The notes below the pieces were generated by a model that saw only the letters and a program-made list of their open reading frames with translations, was not told where the DNA came from and did no database searches. A program made the position numbers and the translations under genes. Positions 41,649 through 50,734 of a stretch of 64,000 bases of DNA are shown here, in pieces (within the stretch, counting starts at the first letter, position 1; each line of letters starts with the position of its first letter). The DNA lies in the NCBI RefSeq assembly GCF_031885415.1, contig NZ_CP116871.1, forward strand, positions 2,728,001-2,792,000, given 5' to 3'. This DNA comes from Microbacterium forte. GTDB lineage: Bacteria; Actinomycetota; Actinomycetes; Actinomycetales; Microbacteriaceae.

Positions 41649-42476
41649 ATGGCCAGCAAGACCCATGACAAGAAGAAGAAGCAGAAGCACGCTCGCATCG
41701 ACAAGAAGCTCTATGAGAAGGAGTTGCGGCGCCTGCAGATCGAGCTCGTCAGCATGCAGCAGTGGGTCATCGCGGCCGACGCGCGGATTCTGGTGATCTT
41801 CGAGGGCCGCGATGCCGCGGGCAAAGGCGGTGCGATCAAGCGTGTGATGCAGTACCTCAACCCACGGCACGCCCGGGTGGTCGCCCTGCCGCAGCCGTCC
41901 GAGCGCGAGAAGGGGCAGTGGTACTTCCAGCGGTACATCGAACGGCTGCCCACGAAGGGCGAGATCGTGCTGATGGATCGCTCATGGTACAACCGCGCCG
42001 GCGTCGAGAAGGTGATGGGCTACTGCACCGACGAGGAATACGATCGCTTCCTCGCGCAGGTTCCCGTCGTCGAGCAGATGCTCGTCGACGACGGGATCAT
42101 CCTTCTGAAGTACTGGTACTCCGTATCCGACATCGAGCAGGAGAAGAGATTCCGATCGCGCCTGAACGATCCGATGCGACGCTGGAAGCTCTCAGACACC
42201 GACCTGGCCTCCATCTCCCGCTGGGAGGACTACTCCCAGGCCAAGGACGCGATGTTCGACGTCACCGATCGCGAGAGAGCGCCCTGGTGGTCGATCGACA
42301 GCGACGACAAGAAGGCCGCCAGGCTCAACACCATCCACCACCTTCTGAGCCAGATCCCCTATCGCCGGCTCGACCCCGAAGAGGTCCACTTTCCCGATCG
42401 TCCCGCGGCGTCCGGAGCTCCGCGCCCGCCGATCGACGAGCACGCATTCGTGCCCGATCACGCAGCGACCCTGTAG
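41649..42476 (+). CDS. ppk2: Polyphosphate kinase 2
   Basis: The 275-residue PPK2 protein has Walker A GRDAAGKGG (53-61), Walker B/lid start MDRSWYNRAGVE (109-120, with Asp110), and the WYFQRYIERLP segment. It has a Lys-rich N-terminus (SKTHDKKKKQKH). The length fits class I PPK2 enzymes, which move phosphate between polyphosphate and nucleoside diphosphates. I chose ATG 41649; the frame is open further upstream but lacks motifs. About 260 bp before it hold no other gene. Confidence 0.9.
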   Translation: MASKTHDKKKKQKHARIDKKLYEKELRRLQIELVSMQQWVIAADARILVIFEGRDAAGKGGAIKRVMQYLNPRHARVVALPQPSEREKGQWYFQRYIERLPTKGEIVLMDRSWYNRAGVEKVMGYCTDEEYDRFLAQVPVVEQMLVDDGIILLKYWYSVSDIEQEKRFRSRLNDPMRRWKLSDTDLASISRWEDYSQAKDAMFDVTDRERAPWWSIDSDDKKAARLNTIHHLLSQIPYRRLDPEEVHFPDRPAASGAPRPPIDEHAFVPDHAATL

Positions 42477-42537
42477 GCGACCTGACGTCGCACCCCGCGC
42501 GCGCCCGAGCGTGCGCATCCGTGCCCGACGCGTCGGC

Positions 42538-43491
42538 TCAGTCCAGCAGGTTGCGGGATGCGGCGGATGCGAGCGCGCGGCGCACCGCGCGGATCGACGG
42601 GGCGGCGGCCGACACCCGGCGAGCCGACGAGAAGATCTCCCGACGCGGCTCATCGGGCAAGGGCGTGAGCGCCACGGTGGGCGCCTCGCCGGCCCACACG
42701 AGCTCGGGCAGCAGGCCGACGGCGAGGCCCGCGCGGATGAGGCGCACGTGCGCGGTGAGGTCGGCGACCTCGAAGCGCACATCGGGTTCGAAGCCGGCCG
42801 TGCGGCAGAGCTGCTCGGCCCAGGCTCGAGACGCTGTGCCTGCGGGCTCGAGCACCCACGGCTCGTCTCTCGTCGACCACAGCGCCGCAGTGGCCTCGGC
42901 GGCTGTGACAAGGGCAGCTGTGGCAGTGGCAGCTGTGGCATTGGCGGACTCCGGCGTGCCCGGGCGCCGGGCGAGCGCGATCGAGTCGTGCACGAGCACC
43001 ACCCGGTCGAGGTCGGCGTGGATCGGGCGGGTGCGACCGGGGTACTGCTCGGCGAGGATCAGATCGAAGTCGCGGCTCGAGACGCCCACGAGTCCGGTCT
43101 CGGGGTCGCTCTCGGTCACCTCGACGCGGAGCGCGGGATGCTGCTCACGCAGCGTGTTGAGCGCGCCGGGCAGCAGGGAGTGCGCCGTGGACTGGAAGAC
43201 GGCGATGTGCACCGTTCCGGTCACCTCCGTCAGCGTTTCGGCGACGGCGACCTCGGCGTGCTCGAGCTGATCGAGGATGCCGATGGCCTCACTCACGAGC
43301 ACGTTGCCCTGCGGGGTGAACTGCACGCCTCGCCCGACGCGGCGGAGCAGCGGGACTCCCACGTCCCGTTCGAGCGCGCTGAGCTGCTGAGACACCGAGG
43401 CCTTGCTGTAGGAGAGCGCGTCGGCGACGGCTGAGAGGGTGCCTCGACGCGACAGTTCGACCAGCATCCGCAGTCGGTTGACGTCGAGCAT
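42538..43491 (-). CDS. LysR-family regulator divergent from putA
   Basis: The 317-residue regulator has the LysR helix-turn-helix at 1-60 (MLDVNRLRMLVELSRRGTLSAVADALSYSKASVSQQLSALERDVGVPLL) and a ligand domain. The middle of that domain carries an Ala/Thr-rich stretch (ANATAATATAALVTAAEATAAL, about 181-202) that looks like an insertion or expanded repeat. GGGAG precedes ATG 43491. Divergence from putA makes proline or P5C catabolism the probable target, with the palindrome at 43519-43535 as candidate site. Confidence 0.86.
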   Translation of the reverse strand: MLDVNRLRMLVELSRRGTLSAVADALSYSKASVSQQLSALERDVGVPLLRRVGRGVQFTPQGNVLVSEAIGILDQLEHAEVAVAETLTEVTGTVHIAVFQSTAHSLLPGALNTLREQHPALRVEVTESDPETGLVGVSSRDFDLILAEQYPGRTRPIHADLDRVVLVHDSIALARRPGTPESANATAATATAALVTAAEATAALWSTRDEPWVLEPAGTASRAWAEQLCRTAGFEPDVRFEVADLTAHVRLIRAGLAVGLLPELVWAGEAPTVALTPLPDEPRREIFSSARRVSAAAPSIRAVRRALASAASRNLLD

Positions 43492-43518
43492 CCGCTCCCT
43501 TTCCGAGTGGTTCGAATC

Positions 43519-43535
43519 GTTCACTCTGAATGAAC
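43519..43535. promoter_or_regulatory. Inverted repeat between the LysR gene and putA
   Basis: GTTCA-N7-TGAAC is a perfect interrupted palindrome in the 147-bp divergent region. It contains the T-N11-A spacing common to LysR sites and lies about 28 bp upstream of the LysR start. Confidence 0.55.
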
Positions 43536-43638
43536 AGAATGCTCGCGAATCGGTTGATAGACGTAGCCTACTCGCGCGCCTGACAATGATCGAGCCGCAC
43601 ACGTACCCGGGTGTGCGATCCCCCTGGAAGGTTCCCCG

Positions 43639-46600
43639 ATGACTGTCGCCGCCGACACCACCACCCCCGACGCCACCTCCCGCGGCGCCACCCCCCGCAC
43701 GGAAGAGGTCGCCGCCCTCGTGCAGCGCTGGCTCGTCGAGAGCGAGACCCACCCCGTCGAGCCCGCCGCCCAGCGCCTGTCTGAGGTCCTCAAGGACCCG
43801 AACGGACTCGCGTTCACCGTCGGCTTCGTCGACGGCGTGATGCGTCCCGAAGATCTCAGCGTCGCGGGCCGTGCGCTCGCCGACCTCTCGGAGATCACCC
43901 CCTCGCTGCTGCCCGGATACCTGCGCGCCGCCATCAAGACGGGCGGGTTCTGGGCGCCGAAGCTCCCCGGCGTCGTGGTGCCGATCTCGCGGCGCGTGCT
44001 GCGCGCCATGGTCGGACACCTCGTGCTCGACGCGACCCCGTCGAAGCTCGGCCCCGCGATCGCGAAGCTGCGCAAGAGCGGCAACCGCCTCAACCTCAAC
44101 CTCCTCGGCGAGGCCGTGCTCGGTGAGCGCGAGGCCGGTCGTCGCCTGCAGGGCACCTACGACTTCCTCGCCCGCAAGGACGTCGACTACGTGTCGATCA
44201 AGGTCTCGAGCGTCGTCAGCCAGCTGTCGATGTGGTCGTTCGACGAGGCCGTGGCCGACGTCGTCGAGAAGCTCACCCCGCTCTACGAGCTCGCGGCGAC
44301 CTCGGAGGCCGCCGGCAAGACGAAGTTCATCAACCTCGACATGGAGGAGTTCCGCGACCTCGACCTGACGATCGCGGCGTTCACCAGCATCCTCGACCAG
44401 CCGGGTCTCGAGAAGCTCGAGGCCGGCATCGTGCTGCAGGCCTATCTGCCCGACGCGCTCGGCGCGATGCAGCACCTGCAGGAGTGGGCCGCCGCCCGGC
44501 GCGCGAAGGGTGGAGCGCCGATCAAGGTCCGCGTCGTCAAGGGCGCGAACCTGGCGATGGAAGAGGTCGACTCGAAGGTGCACGGCTGGCCGCTGGCGAC
44601 CTATGGCACCAAGCAGGACTCCGACACGAACTACAAGCGCGTGCTCGACTGGTCGATGACTCCCGAGCGACTGGATGCCGTGCGCATCGGCGTCGCAGGC
44701 CACAACCTGTTCGACATCGCCTACACGTGGCTGCTCGCGCAGGCGCGTGGCGTGACGGACGCCGTCGAATACGAGATGCTCCTCGGCATGGCGACCGGCC
44801 AGGCGGAGGCCGTGCGCAAGGACGTCGGTCAGCTGCTGCTCTACACACCCGTCGTGAACCCGGCCGAGTTCGACGTGGCCATCGCCTACCTCGTGCGTCG
44901 CCTCGAAGAGAACGCCAGCCCCGAGAACTTCATGTCTGCCGTGTTCGAGCTGGCCTCCGACCCGGCGCTGCTCACCCGGGAGCGCGAGCGGTTCGAGCGC
45001 TCGCTCGCCGGCCTCGAGGCCGACCGCTCGGTGCCCTCGTCGAACCGCGTGCAGGACCGCGCCGCTGAGGCGGCTGCCGGTGCGGGCGCGGCCGTCACCA
45101 CCGGCTTCGAGAATCAGCCCGACAGCGACCCGGCGATCGCCGTGAACCGCACCTGGGGTCGTGAGATCCTGCAGCGCTCGGTCGATTCGACGCTGGGTCT
45201 GGACTCGATCGCTCTGGCCAAGGTCGAGACGACCGACGAGCTCGACGGGATCTTCGCCGCCGCATCCGCCGCCGCCGCTCGATGGGCGGCGCTTCCTGCC
45301 GCCGAGCGTGCCGCCGTGCTGCACCGCGCGGGTGATGAGCTCGCCGCCCGCCGTGGTCAGCTGATCGAGATCATGGCGCACGAGGCGGGCAAGACCATCG
45401 CCGAGGCCGACCCCGAGGTCTCCGAGGCGATCGACTTCGCGCACTACTACGCCGAGCGCGCCCTCGACCTCGAGAACATCTCGGGTGCCGAGTTCGTGCC
45501 GTCGAAGGTGACCGTCGTCACCCCGCCGTGGAACTTCCCGGTCGCGATCCCCGCCGGTGGCGTGCTCGCGGGTCTCGCCTCCGGCTCCGGTGTGATCATC
45601 AAGCCGGCCAAGCTGACGCAGCGCTGCGGCGCGGTCATGGTCGAGGCGCTGTGGGCCGCGGGTGTTCCGCGCGACCTTCTCGCACTGGTCGATCTCGCGA
45701 ACCGCGACCTCGGCACCCGCCTCGTCGCCAGCCCCGTGGTCGACCGCGTGATCCTCACCGGTGCATACGAGACGGCGCAGCTGTTCCGCTCGTTCCGCTC
45801 CGACCTGCCGCTGCTCGCCGAGACGAGCGGCAAGAACGCGATCATCGTCACACCCTCGGCCGACCTCGACCTGGCGGCCGCCGATGTGGCCCGCAGTGCA
45901 TTCGGCCACGCCGGGCAGAAGTGCTCGGCCGCATCGCTCGCGATCCTCGTCGGCTCGGTCGCCGACTCGCAGCGGTTCGAGCGTCAGCTCGTCGATGCGG
46001 TCACCTCGATGCGCGTCGGACTGCCCGAAGACCCCGCCACGCAGATGGGTCCGATCATCGAGCCGGCGAACGGCAAGCTGCTCACCGCGCTGACGACCCT
46101 CGAGAAGGGCGAGCGCTGGCTCGTCGAGCCGAAGAAGCTCGACGACGAGGGCACGCAGTGGACGCCGGGCGTCAAGATCGGCGTCGCCCCCGGTTCGACG
46201 ACCCACCTGACCGAGTTCTTCGGACCGGTGCTCGGGATCATGCACGCCAAGGACCTCGACGAGGCGATCCGCCTGCAGAACGCCGTGGACTACGGCCTCA
46301 CCGCCGGCATCCACTCACTCGACTCCGACGAGGTCGCCACCTGGCTCGACCGCGTCGAGGCCGGCAACCTCTATGTCAACCGCGGCATCACCGGCGCGAT
46401 CGTGCAGCGCCAGCCGTTCGGCGGCTGGAAGCGGTCGGCCGTCGGCGCCGGCGCCAAGGCCGGTGGCCCGAACTACCTGTTCGGTCTCGGCGAGTGGGCT
46501 CCGGCCGAGCTCCCCGCCGCGTCTCCCGGGGCTGCGGTGAACCCCTCGGTCGAGGCGGTGCTCAGCGCGGCCGGCTCCGACCTCGGCGCCGTCGAGATCG

Positions 46601-47136
46601 AGTGGCTGCACCGTGCCGCCGCCTCCGACGAGCGCGCCTGGGTCGACGAGTTCGGCGCCGTGAGCGACAAGTCGGGTCTCGGCGTCGAGCGCAACGTGTT
46701 CCGGTACCGCCCGGTCGCCGTCGACGTGCGCATCGCCGAGGACGCACCGCTCGCCGACGGCATCCGCGTGATCGCCGCGGCCCTGCGCAGCGGCAGCCCG
46801 TTCACGGTGTCCGCATCGGCCCTGCCCTCGCGGGTCGAGAAGGCGCTGCGCGCCCAGGGCGTGACTCCGAAGCTCGAGAACGACGCCGCCTGGGTCAAGC
46901 GCTACGCGAAGGCTGCGGCGAAGGCCGAGCACAGCTGGCAGCGCGTGCGTCTCGTCGGCGGCGATGCGGCTGCGCTGTTCGAGGCGCTCGGCGGCACGCC
47001 CGATGTCGCCGTCTGGTCGCATGCGGTCACGGGTGCCGGTCGCGTCGAGATGCTGCCGTTCCTGCACGAGCAGGCCGTGTCGATCACCAACCACCGGTTC
47101 GGCAACCCCACCACCCTGTCGGACGGCCTGATCTGA
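43639..47136 (+). CDS. putA: Bifunctional proline dehydrogenase / P5C dehydrogenase
   Basis: The 1165-residue PutA has a proline dehydrogenase barrel (about 75-450; YVSIKVSSV, FINLDMEEFRDLDLT, VRVVKGANLAMEE). An aldehyde dehydrogenase domain follows (about 540-960) with VTPPWNFPVAIPAGG and catalytic Cys762 in HAGQKCSAAS. A third C-terminal region (about 990-1165) is an ALDH-like non-catalytic domain, as in long PutA proteins that seal the intermediate tunnel. There is no N-terminal ribbon-helix-helix, so it is not a self-repressor. It oxidises proline to glutamate. A bidirectional-looking terminator follows. Confidence 0.94.
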   Translation: MTVAADTTTPDATSRGATPRTEEVAALVQRWLVESETHPVEPAAQRLSEVLKDPNGLAFTVGFVDGVMRPEDLSVAGRALADLSEITPSLLPGYLRAAIKTGGFWAPKLPGVVVPISRRVLRAMVGHLVLDATPSKLGPAIAKLRKSGNRLNLNLLGEAVLGEREAGRRLQGTYDFLARKDVDYVSIKVSSVVSQLSMWSFDEAVADVVEKLTPLYELAATSEAAGKTKFINLDMEEFRDLDLTIAAFTSILDQPGLEKLEAGIVLQAYLPDALGAMQHLQEWAAARRAKGGAPIKVRVVKGANLAMEEVDSKVHGWPLATYGTKQDSDTNYKRVLDWSMTPERLDAVRIGVAGHNLFDIAYTWLLAQARGVTDAVEYEMLLGMATGQAEAVRKDVGQLLLYTPVVNPAEFDVAIAYLVRRLEENASPENFMSAVFELASDPALLTRERERFERSLAGLEADRSVPSSNRVQDRAAEAAAGAGAAVTTGFENQPDSDPAIAVNRTWGREILQRSVDSTLGLDSIALAKVETTDELDGIFAAASAAAARWAALPAAERAAVLHRAGDELAARRGQLIEIMAHEAGKTIAEADPEVSEAIDFAHYYAERALDLENISGAEFVPSKVTVVTPPWNFPVAIPAGGVLAGLASGSGVIIKPAKLTQRCGAVMVEALWAAGVPRDLLALVDLANRDLGTRLVASPVVDRVILTGAYETAQLFRSFRSDLPLLAETSGKNAIIVTPSADLDLAAADVARSAFGHAGQKCSAASLAILVGSVADSQRFERQLVDAVTSMRVGLPEDPATQMGPIIEPANGKLLTALTTLEKGERWLVEPKKLDDEGTQWTPGVKIGVAPGSTTHLTEFFGPVLGIMHAKDLDEAIRLQNAVDYGLTAGIHSLDSDEVATWLDRVEAGNLYVNRGITGAIVQRQPFGGWKRSAVGAGAKAGGPNYLFGLGEWAPAELPAASPGAAVNPSVEAVLSAAGSDLGAVEIEWLHRAAASDERAWVDEFGAVSDKSGLGVERNVFRYRPVAVDVRIAEDAPLADGIRVIAAALRSGSPFTVSASALPSRVEKALRAQGVTPKLENDAAWVKRYAKAAAKAEHSWQRVRLVGGDAAALFEALGGTPDVAVWSHAVTGAGRVEMLPFLHEQAVSITNHRFGNPTTLSDGLI

Positions 47137-47157
47137 ACCGCTCCGTGACCATCTGAA

Positions 47158-47203
47158 CGACGAGGCCCCACCCCGCAGACATCTGCAGGGTGGGGCCTCG
47201 TCG
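47158..47203. terminator. Terminator after putA
   Basis: A 16-bp stem (47158-47173 with 47188-47203) encloses a smaller GCAGA/TCTGC stem. It lies about 20 nt after the putA stop and 30 nt from the stop of the convergent ABC permease gene, so it may end both transcripts. Confidence 0.82.
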
Positions 47204-47233
47204 TCGGAGCGGGCTCCCGGGGCGGGGCTGTGA

Positions 47234-48331
47234 TCAGCCGCGCAGCGCCTCGCCCAGCTTGACCCGCGAACCCATGCGCAGCAGCGAGTTCTCGTAGATC
47301 TTCGCGCCGATCACGATCGCCGCGACACAGCTGGCCAGCAGGATCACGAGGCTGAGCAGCGGCTCCCACCACTGCGCCTCGCCCACGAAGAGCCGCATCG
47401 GCATGCCGACCGGAGCCGAGAACGGCACGTACGACATGATCGTCAGCACCAGCGGGTTGTCGTTGAAGACGATCACGAGCACGTAGGGCGCCATGATCAG
47501 CATCGTGATCGGAGTCGTGGTCGAGCCGATGTCCTCCTGACGCGACACCATCGATGCGGCGGCGGCGAACAGGGCCGCGAGCAGGATGAACCCGAACAGG
47601 AAGAACACCGCGAACCAGATGATGGGGGCGCCGAGGGTCGACAGCACCTCGCGTTGACCCGTCGCTATGAGCCCTATCGTCGCGACCGCCGCCAGGGCGA
47701 GGATCTGCCCCATCGCGAGGATCGTGTTGCCGATCACCTTGCCGGCGAGCAGGGTGCGGGCCGAGATGGTCGACAGCAGGATCTCGACGACGCGGGTCTG
47801 CTTCTCTTCGACGACGCTCTGCGCGATCGTGCCGCCGAAGGTCGCGGCCGCACCCATGAACACGGCGCCGAATGCGATCGCGATGAAGTACCGCAGCAGC
47901 GGGTTCGTCGTCGCGGGTTCGAGGATCTCGATGTCCGGAGCCTGTGAGAGCGCAGACACGAGACCGGTGGGCGCGTCCTTGAGAGCGACGATCGTGACCC
48001 CGGTCGGGCCCTCGCCGGGGACGACCGCGGCATCGACCTTCTCCGAACGCACGAGCTCTTCGGCCGCGGCCTGGTCGGCCACCTCGGTGATCTCGAGATC
48101 GGGCAGGGCAGACACCGCGGATGCGGTCTCAGAGGTCACGGCCACGGGCATCGCGTCGGTGTTCTTGCTCGCGAAGCCGCCGATCACGATGGCGGCGAGG
48201 GCGAGGAACAGCAGGATGCCGGTCGAGATCAGGAAGGCCTTGCTGCGCAGCTTCGATCCGATCTCCCGCTCGGCGACGAGCCAGATCAGCGATGCCTGCG
48301 ACGGCGAGCCGGTGGTGTTCGAGGTGCTCAC
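47234..48331 (-). CDS. ABC transporter permease (NatB/ABC-2 type)
   Basis: The 365-residue protein starts at GTG 48331, overlapping the ATPase stop. A first membrane segment (about 33-55) is followed by an ~115-residue extracytoplasmic domain and then a five-segment ABC-2 core (FGAVFMGAAATFGGTIAQSVVEEKQTRVVEILLSTISARTLLAGK). This layout is typical of sodium/drug/peptide exporters of the NatAB type. The substrate is unknown. Confidence 0.86.
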   Translation of the reverse strand: MSTSNTTGSPSQASLIWLVAEREIGSKLRSKAFLISTGILLFLALAAIVIGGFASKNTDAMPVAVTSETASAVSALPDLEITEVADQAAAEELVRSEKVDAAVVPGEGPTGVTIVALKDAPTGLVSALSQAPDIEILEPATTNPLLRYFIAIAFGAVFMGAAATFGGTIAQSVVEEKQTRVVEILLSTISARTLLAGKVIGNTILAMGQILALAAVATIGLIATGQREVLSTLGAPIIWFAVFFLFGFILLAALFAAAASMVSRQEDIGSTTTPITMLIMAPYVLVIVFNDNPLVLTIMSYVPFSAPVGMPMRLFVGEAQWWEPLLSLVILLASCVAAIVIGAKIYENSLLRMGSRVKLGEALRG

Positions 48332-49224
48332 TGGATGACCTCCTTGAAGATCTGGGCGAGGGACGGATGCTTGGGTGCGAAGCTCGCGACATCGCCGCGG
48401 TCGACGGCGGTGCGCAGGACGCGCTGGGCGGTGTCGACGTCGTCGGCGTCGAACAGGGCGTATCCGCCCTCGAAGTCGACGACGGTGACGCCGGGTTCGG
48501 CGCGCAGCCATCCGGCATCCCCTGCCGAGACGAGCTCGTACCGGTTGCCGGCGTGCTGCGCGCGCAGCCCGTCACGGGAGCCGGACGCGCGGATCGTGCC
48601 TCCGGCGAGGATCACGAGGTCGTCGCACAGCCGCTCGACGACGTCGAGCTGGTGAGACGAGAACAGGATCGACGCACCCTTGGCGGCGCTCGCCTGCAGC
48701 ACCGACGCGACGACGTCGACGGCGAGCGGGTCGAGGCCCGAGAACGGCTCGTCGAGGATCAGCACCTCGGGGTCGTGCACGAGCGCTGCGGCGATCTGCG
48801 CGCGCTGCTGGTTGCCGAGCGACAGCGATTCGATCGTGTCGTCGAGGCGCTCCTCGAGCCCGAGTTCGGTGAGCAGCGCGGTCGCCCGTGCCGTGGCATC
48901 CGCCTTGCTCATCCCGTGCAGTCGGGCGAGGTACACGATCTGCTCGAGCACCTTCATCTTGGGGTACAGGCCACGCTCCTCGGGCATGTAGCCGAAGAGG
49001 CGGCGGTCTGCGCTGGTCAGGGCGACGCCGTCGAGTTCGACGCGTCCGCCGTCGGAGCCGAGCAGGCCCAGCACGATGCGCATCGTCGTGGTCTTGCCGG
49101 CGCCGTTGCCGCCGACGAACCCGGTGAGGCGCCCGGGGGACACCTCGAACGAGACGTCGTCGAGCACGCGCCGAGAGCCGTAGCTCTTGGTGATGCCGGT
49201 GAGTACGAGCTTTCCTGTGGTCAC
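48328..49224 (-). CDS. ABC transporter ATPase with atypical signature motif
   Basis: The 298-residue ATPase has Walker A GGNGAGKT, Q-loop region (FGYMPEERGLYPKM), Walker B VLILDEPFSGLDP and switch His in SSHQ. The ABC signature, normally LSGGQ, reads LSLGNQQR. That variant occurs in NatA/YhaQ-type exporters. A ~75-residue C-terminal extension follows the nucleotide-binding domain. GGAG lies 9 nt before GTG 49224. Partner is the overlapping permease gene. Confidence 0.88.
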   Translation of the reverse strand: MTTGKLVLTGITKSYGSRRVLDDVSFEVSPGRLTGFVGGNGAGKTTTMRIVLGLLGSDGGRVELDGVALTSADRRLFGYMPEERGLYPKMKVLEQIVYLARLHGMSKADATARATALLTELGLEERLDDTIESLSLGNQQRAQIAAALVHDPEVLILDEPFSGLDPLAVDVVASVLQASAAKGASILFSSHQLDVVERLCDDLVILAGGTIRASGSRDGLRAQHAGNRYELVSAGDAGWLRAEPGVTVVDFEGGYALFDADDVDTAQRVLRTAVDRGDVASFAPKHPSLAQIFKEVIQ

Positions 49225-49397
49225 TTCGACTTACTCCGTTCGCTCAGTGCATCGCATGCCCTCACGCTATGGCGCGGTGATCGGCCTCGGCATCCCCCCT
49301 GCGGCGGATCCGTGCGGGGGATCTGCGGGTGCCCCGCGTGGGCAGTCGTCAGCCGTGCGGGGGAGAGCGGTGAAGCGCGCGCGGGAGAGCGAAGTGC

Positions 49398-50594
49398 TCA
49401 GTGCAGGAACAGCACCGAGAAGATCCCGAGCGCGAACGGCGCCGCGGTCACGACGAACGTGATCCCCAGGATGATCCCGACGATCAGCCAGGGACTGCGT
49501 CGCCTGAGGCGCTGACCGGGCGGGGCGACGCCGATGGGCGGAGGGGTCAGCATCCCCGCCGGAGCGGCGAACGGCAAGGCGGGTGCTCCGGCAGGCGCCG
49601 GAGCCGGGGCGCCGTAGGTCGGGAGGGACGGATGCTGCGCCGCGAGCCGCAGCCTGTCGTCGCGCCAGCGCGCCCACTGATCGAGCTTGGTGAGCAGCGC
49701 CCCGACCGCGCCGAAGAGCCACGCCCAGGTCGCGGGGTCGAGCGTCGACAGGTTGCGGCGCGCATAGAGGAAGAGCCAGTCGTCGACGATCTCGACGTCG
49801 AGCTGCGCCGCATGGTCGATGAACCGCGCCATGACGTCGGGGGTGAACAGATACAGGGCGTCGACCTCGTATCCGGTCGGGCAGTACAACGAGAAGTACC
49901 GGTCGAAGTCGCCCTCGAGCGAGAGCCGCTGGTCGCTGCGGAACGCGGCCGCGAGCGTGCTGCCGAGAGTGTTGTTGCCGAGCGCGTCGAGCACGATGTT
50001 CGGCAGCGGCACGTCGAGCTTCACCGCGACGTATCCCCAGCGGTGGGTCGTCGACTGCTTGCCGTTGCTGGTCGTGTACTGGTAGTTGCCGAACTCGACG
50101 AAGCGCGGTTCGACCCCTCGCAGCACGTCGGTCGACATGCGGCTCGACCCCGACGAGAAGATCATGCCGGGCAGCGGCGGGTCGTCGATCCGCTCGATGT
50201 AGCTCATCGCGTTCGCCCCGGCGAAGCGCGCGAGGCGGAATCGGGTGAGATTGCGCAGACGGATGCTGCGACGCACCAGCATCACGATCCCGATGACGAG
50301 GCCCGCGAGCAGCATCAGTCCGAGGAGAGCGGCGACCGCGACCCCCGTCTCACGACCGATCGCATAGCCCAGGCCCAGGATCATGATCGCGAGGACCGGC
50401 ACCACGCACAGCAGGGCGAACCCCGCGACCACCCACGCGACGATCCGACCGGCCGGCGTGGGGTTCGCCGCGCGCTGCGCTCGGGCGAAGGCGTCGACCT
50501 CGGCGGGATTCACCGGGTCGAGCAGTGCACGTGCGTCGAAGTATCCGACTGGCGCACCGGCCGACGGCGCAGGAGCAGGCGTGGGAACTGTCAC
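49398..50594 (-). CDS. DUF3137-like membrane protein of unknown function
   Basis: The 398-residue protein has two N-terminal membrane segments (about 50-75, 83-108) and a large soluble domain (120-290; FGNYQYTTSNGKQSTTHRWGYVAVKL). A Pro/Ala-rich linker and a C-terminal membrane segment (about 370-395) follow. The soluble part resembles the DUF3137 pattern. TACCGT (50606 to 50601) ends 6 nt before GTG 50594, a leaderless arrangement. No neighbour suggests its role. Confidence 0.68.
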   Translation of the reverse strand: MTVPTPAPAPSAGAPVGYFDARALLDPVNPAEVDAFARAQRAANPTPAGRIVAWVVAGFALLCVVPVLAIMILGLGYAIGRETGVAVAALLGLMLLAGLVIGIVMLVRRSIRLRNLTRFRLARFAGANAMSYIERIDDPPLPGMIFSSGSSRMSTDVLRGVEPRFVEFGNYQYTTSNGKQSTTHRWGYVAVKLDVPLPNIVLDALGNNTLGSTLAAAFRSDQRLSLEGDFDRYFSLYCPTGYEVDALYLFTPDVMARFIDHAAQLDVEIVDDWLFLYARRNLSTLDPATWAWLFGAVGALLTKLDQWARWRDDRLRLAAQHPSLPTYGAPAPAPAGAPALPFAAPAGMLTPPPIGVAPPGQRLRRRSPWLIVGIILGITFVVTAAPFALGIFSVLFLH

Positions 50595-50600
50595 GCGTCC

Positions 50601-50606
50601 ACGGTA
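50601..50606 (-). promoter_or_regulatory. -10 box for leaderless expression of the 50594 gene
   Basis: TACCGT on the minus strand, 6 nt from GTG 50594. Confidence 0.5.
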
Positions 50607-50638
50607 GCCGAGGGCGCTCCGTGAGGTGCCGGCGCCGG

Positions 50639-50734
50639 CCGGTGCCAGTGCTGGCCGGTGTCAGTCCTCGCCGGTGTCAGTCCTCGCCGGTGTCAGTGCC
50701 GGCCGGTGTCAGTGCTGGCCGGGGTCAGCGGCGC
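50639..50734. repeat. 16-bp minisatellite at the 3' end of the benE gene
   Basis: Five consecutive 16-bp units of the form CCGGTGTCAGTSCTSG start at 50639, 50655, 50671, 50687 and 50703, and a degenerate sixth reaches 50734. The last unit contains the stop codon of the transporter gene. Units 2 and 3 are identical. Confidence 0.85.

Noticed and set aside
43492..46314. Upstream extension of the LysR frame to 46314
   Set aside because: Antisense shadow of putA; the LysR helix-turn-helix begins at ATG 43491 with a ribosome site.
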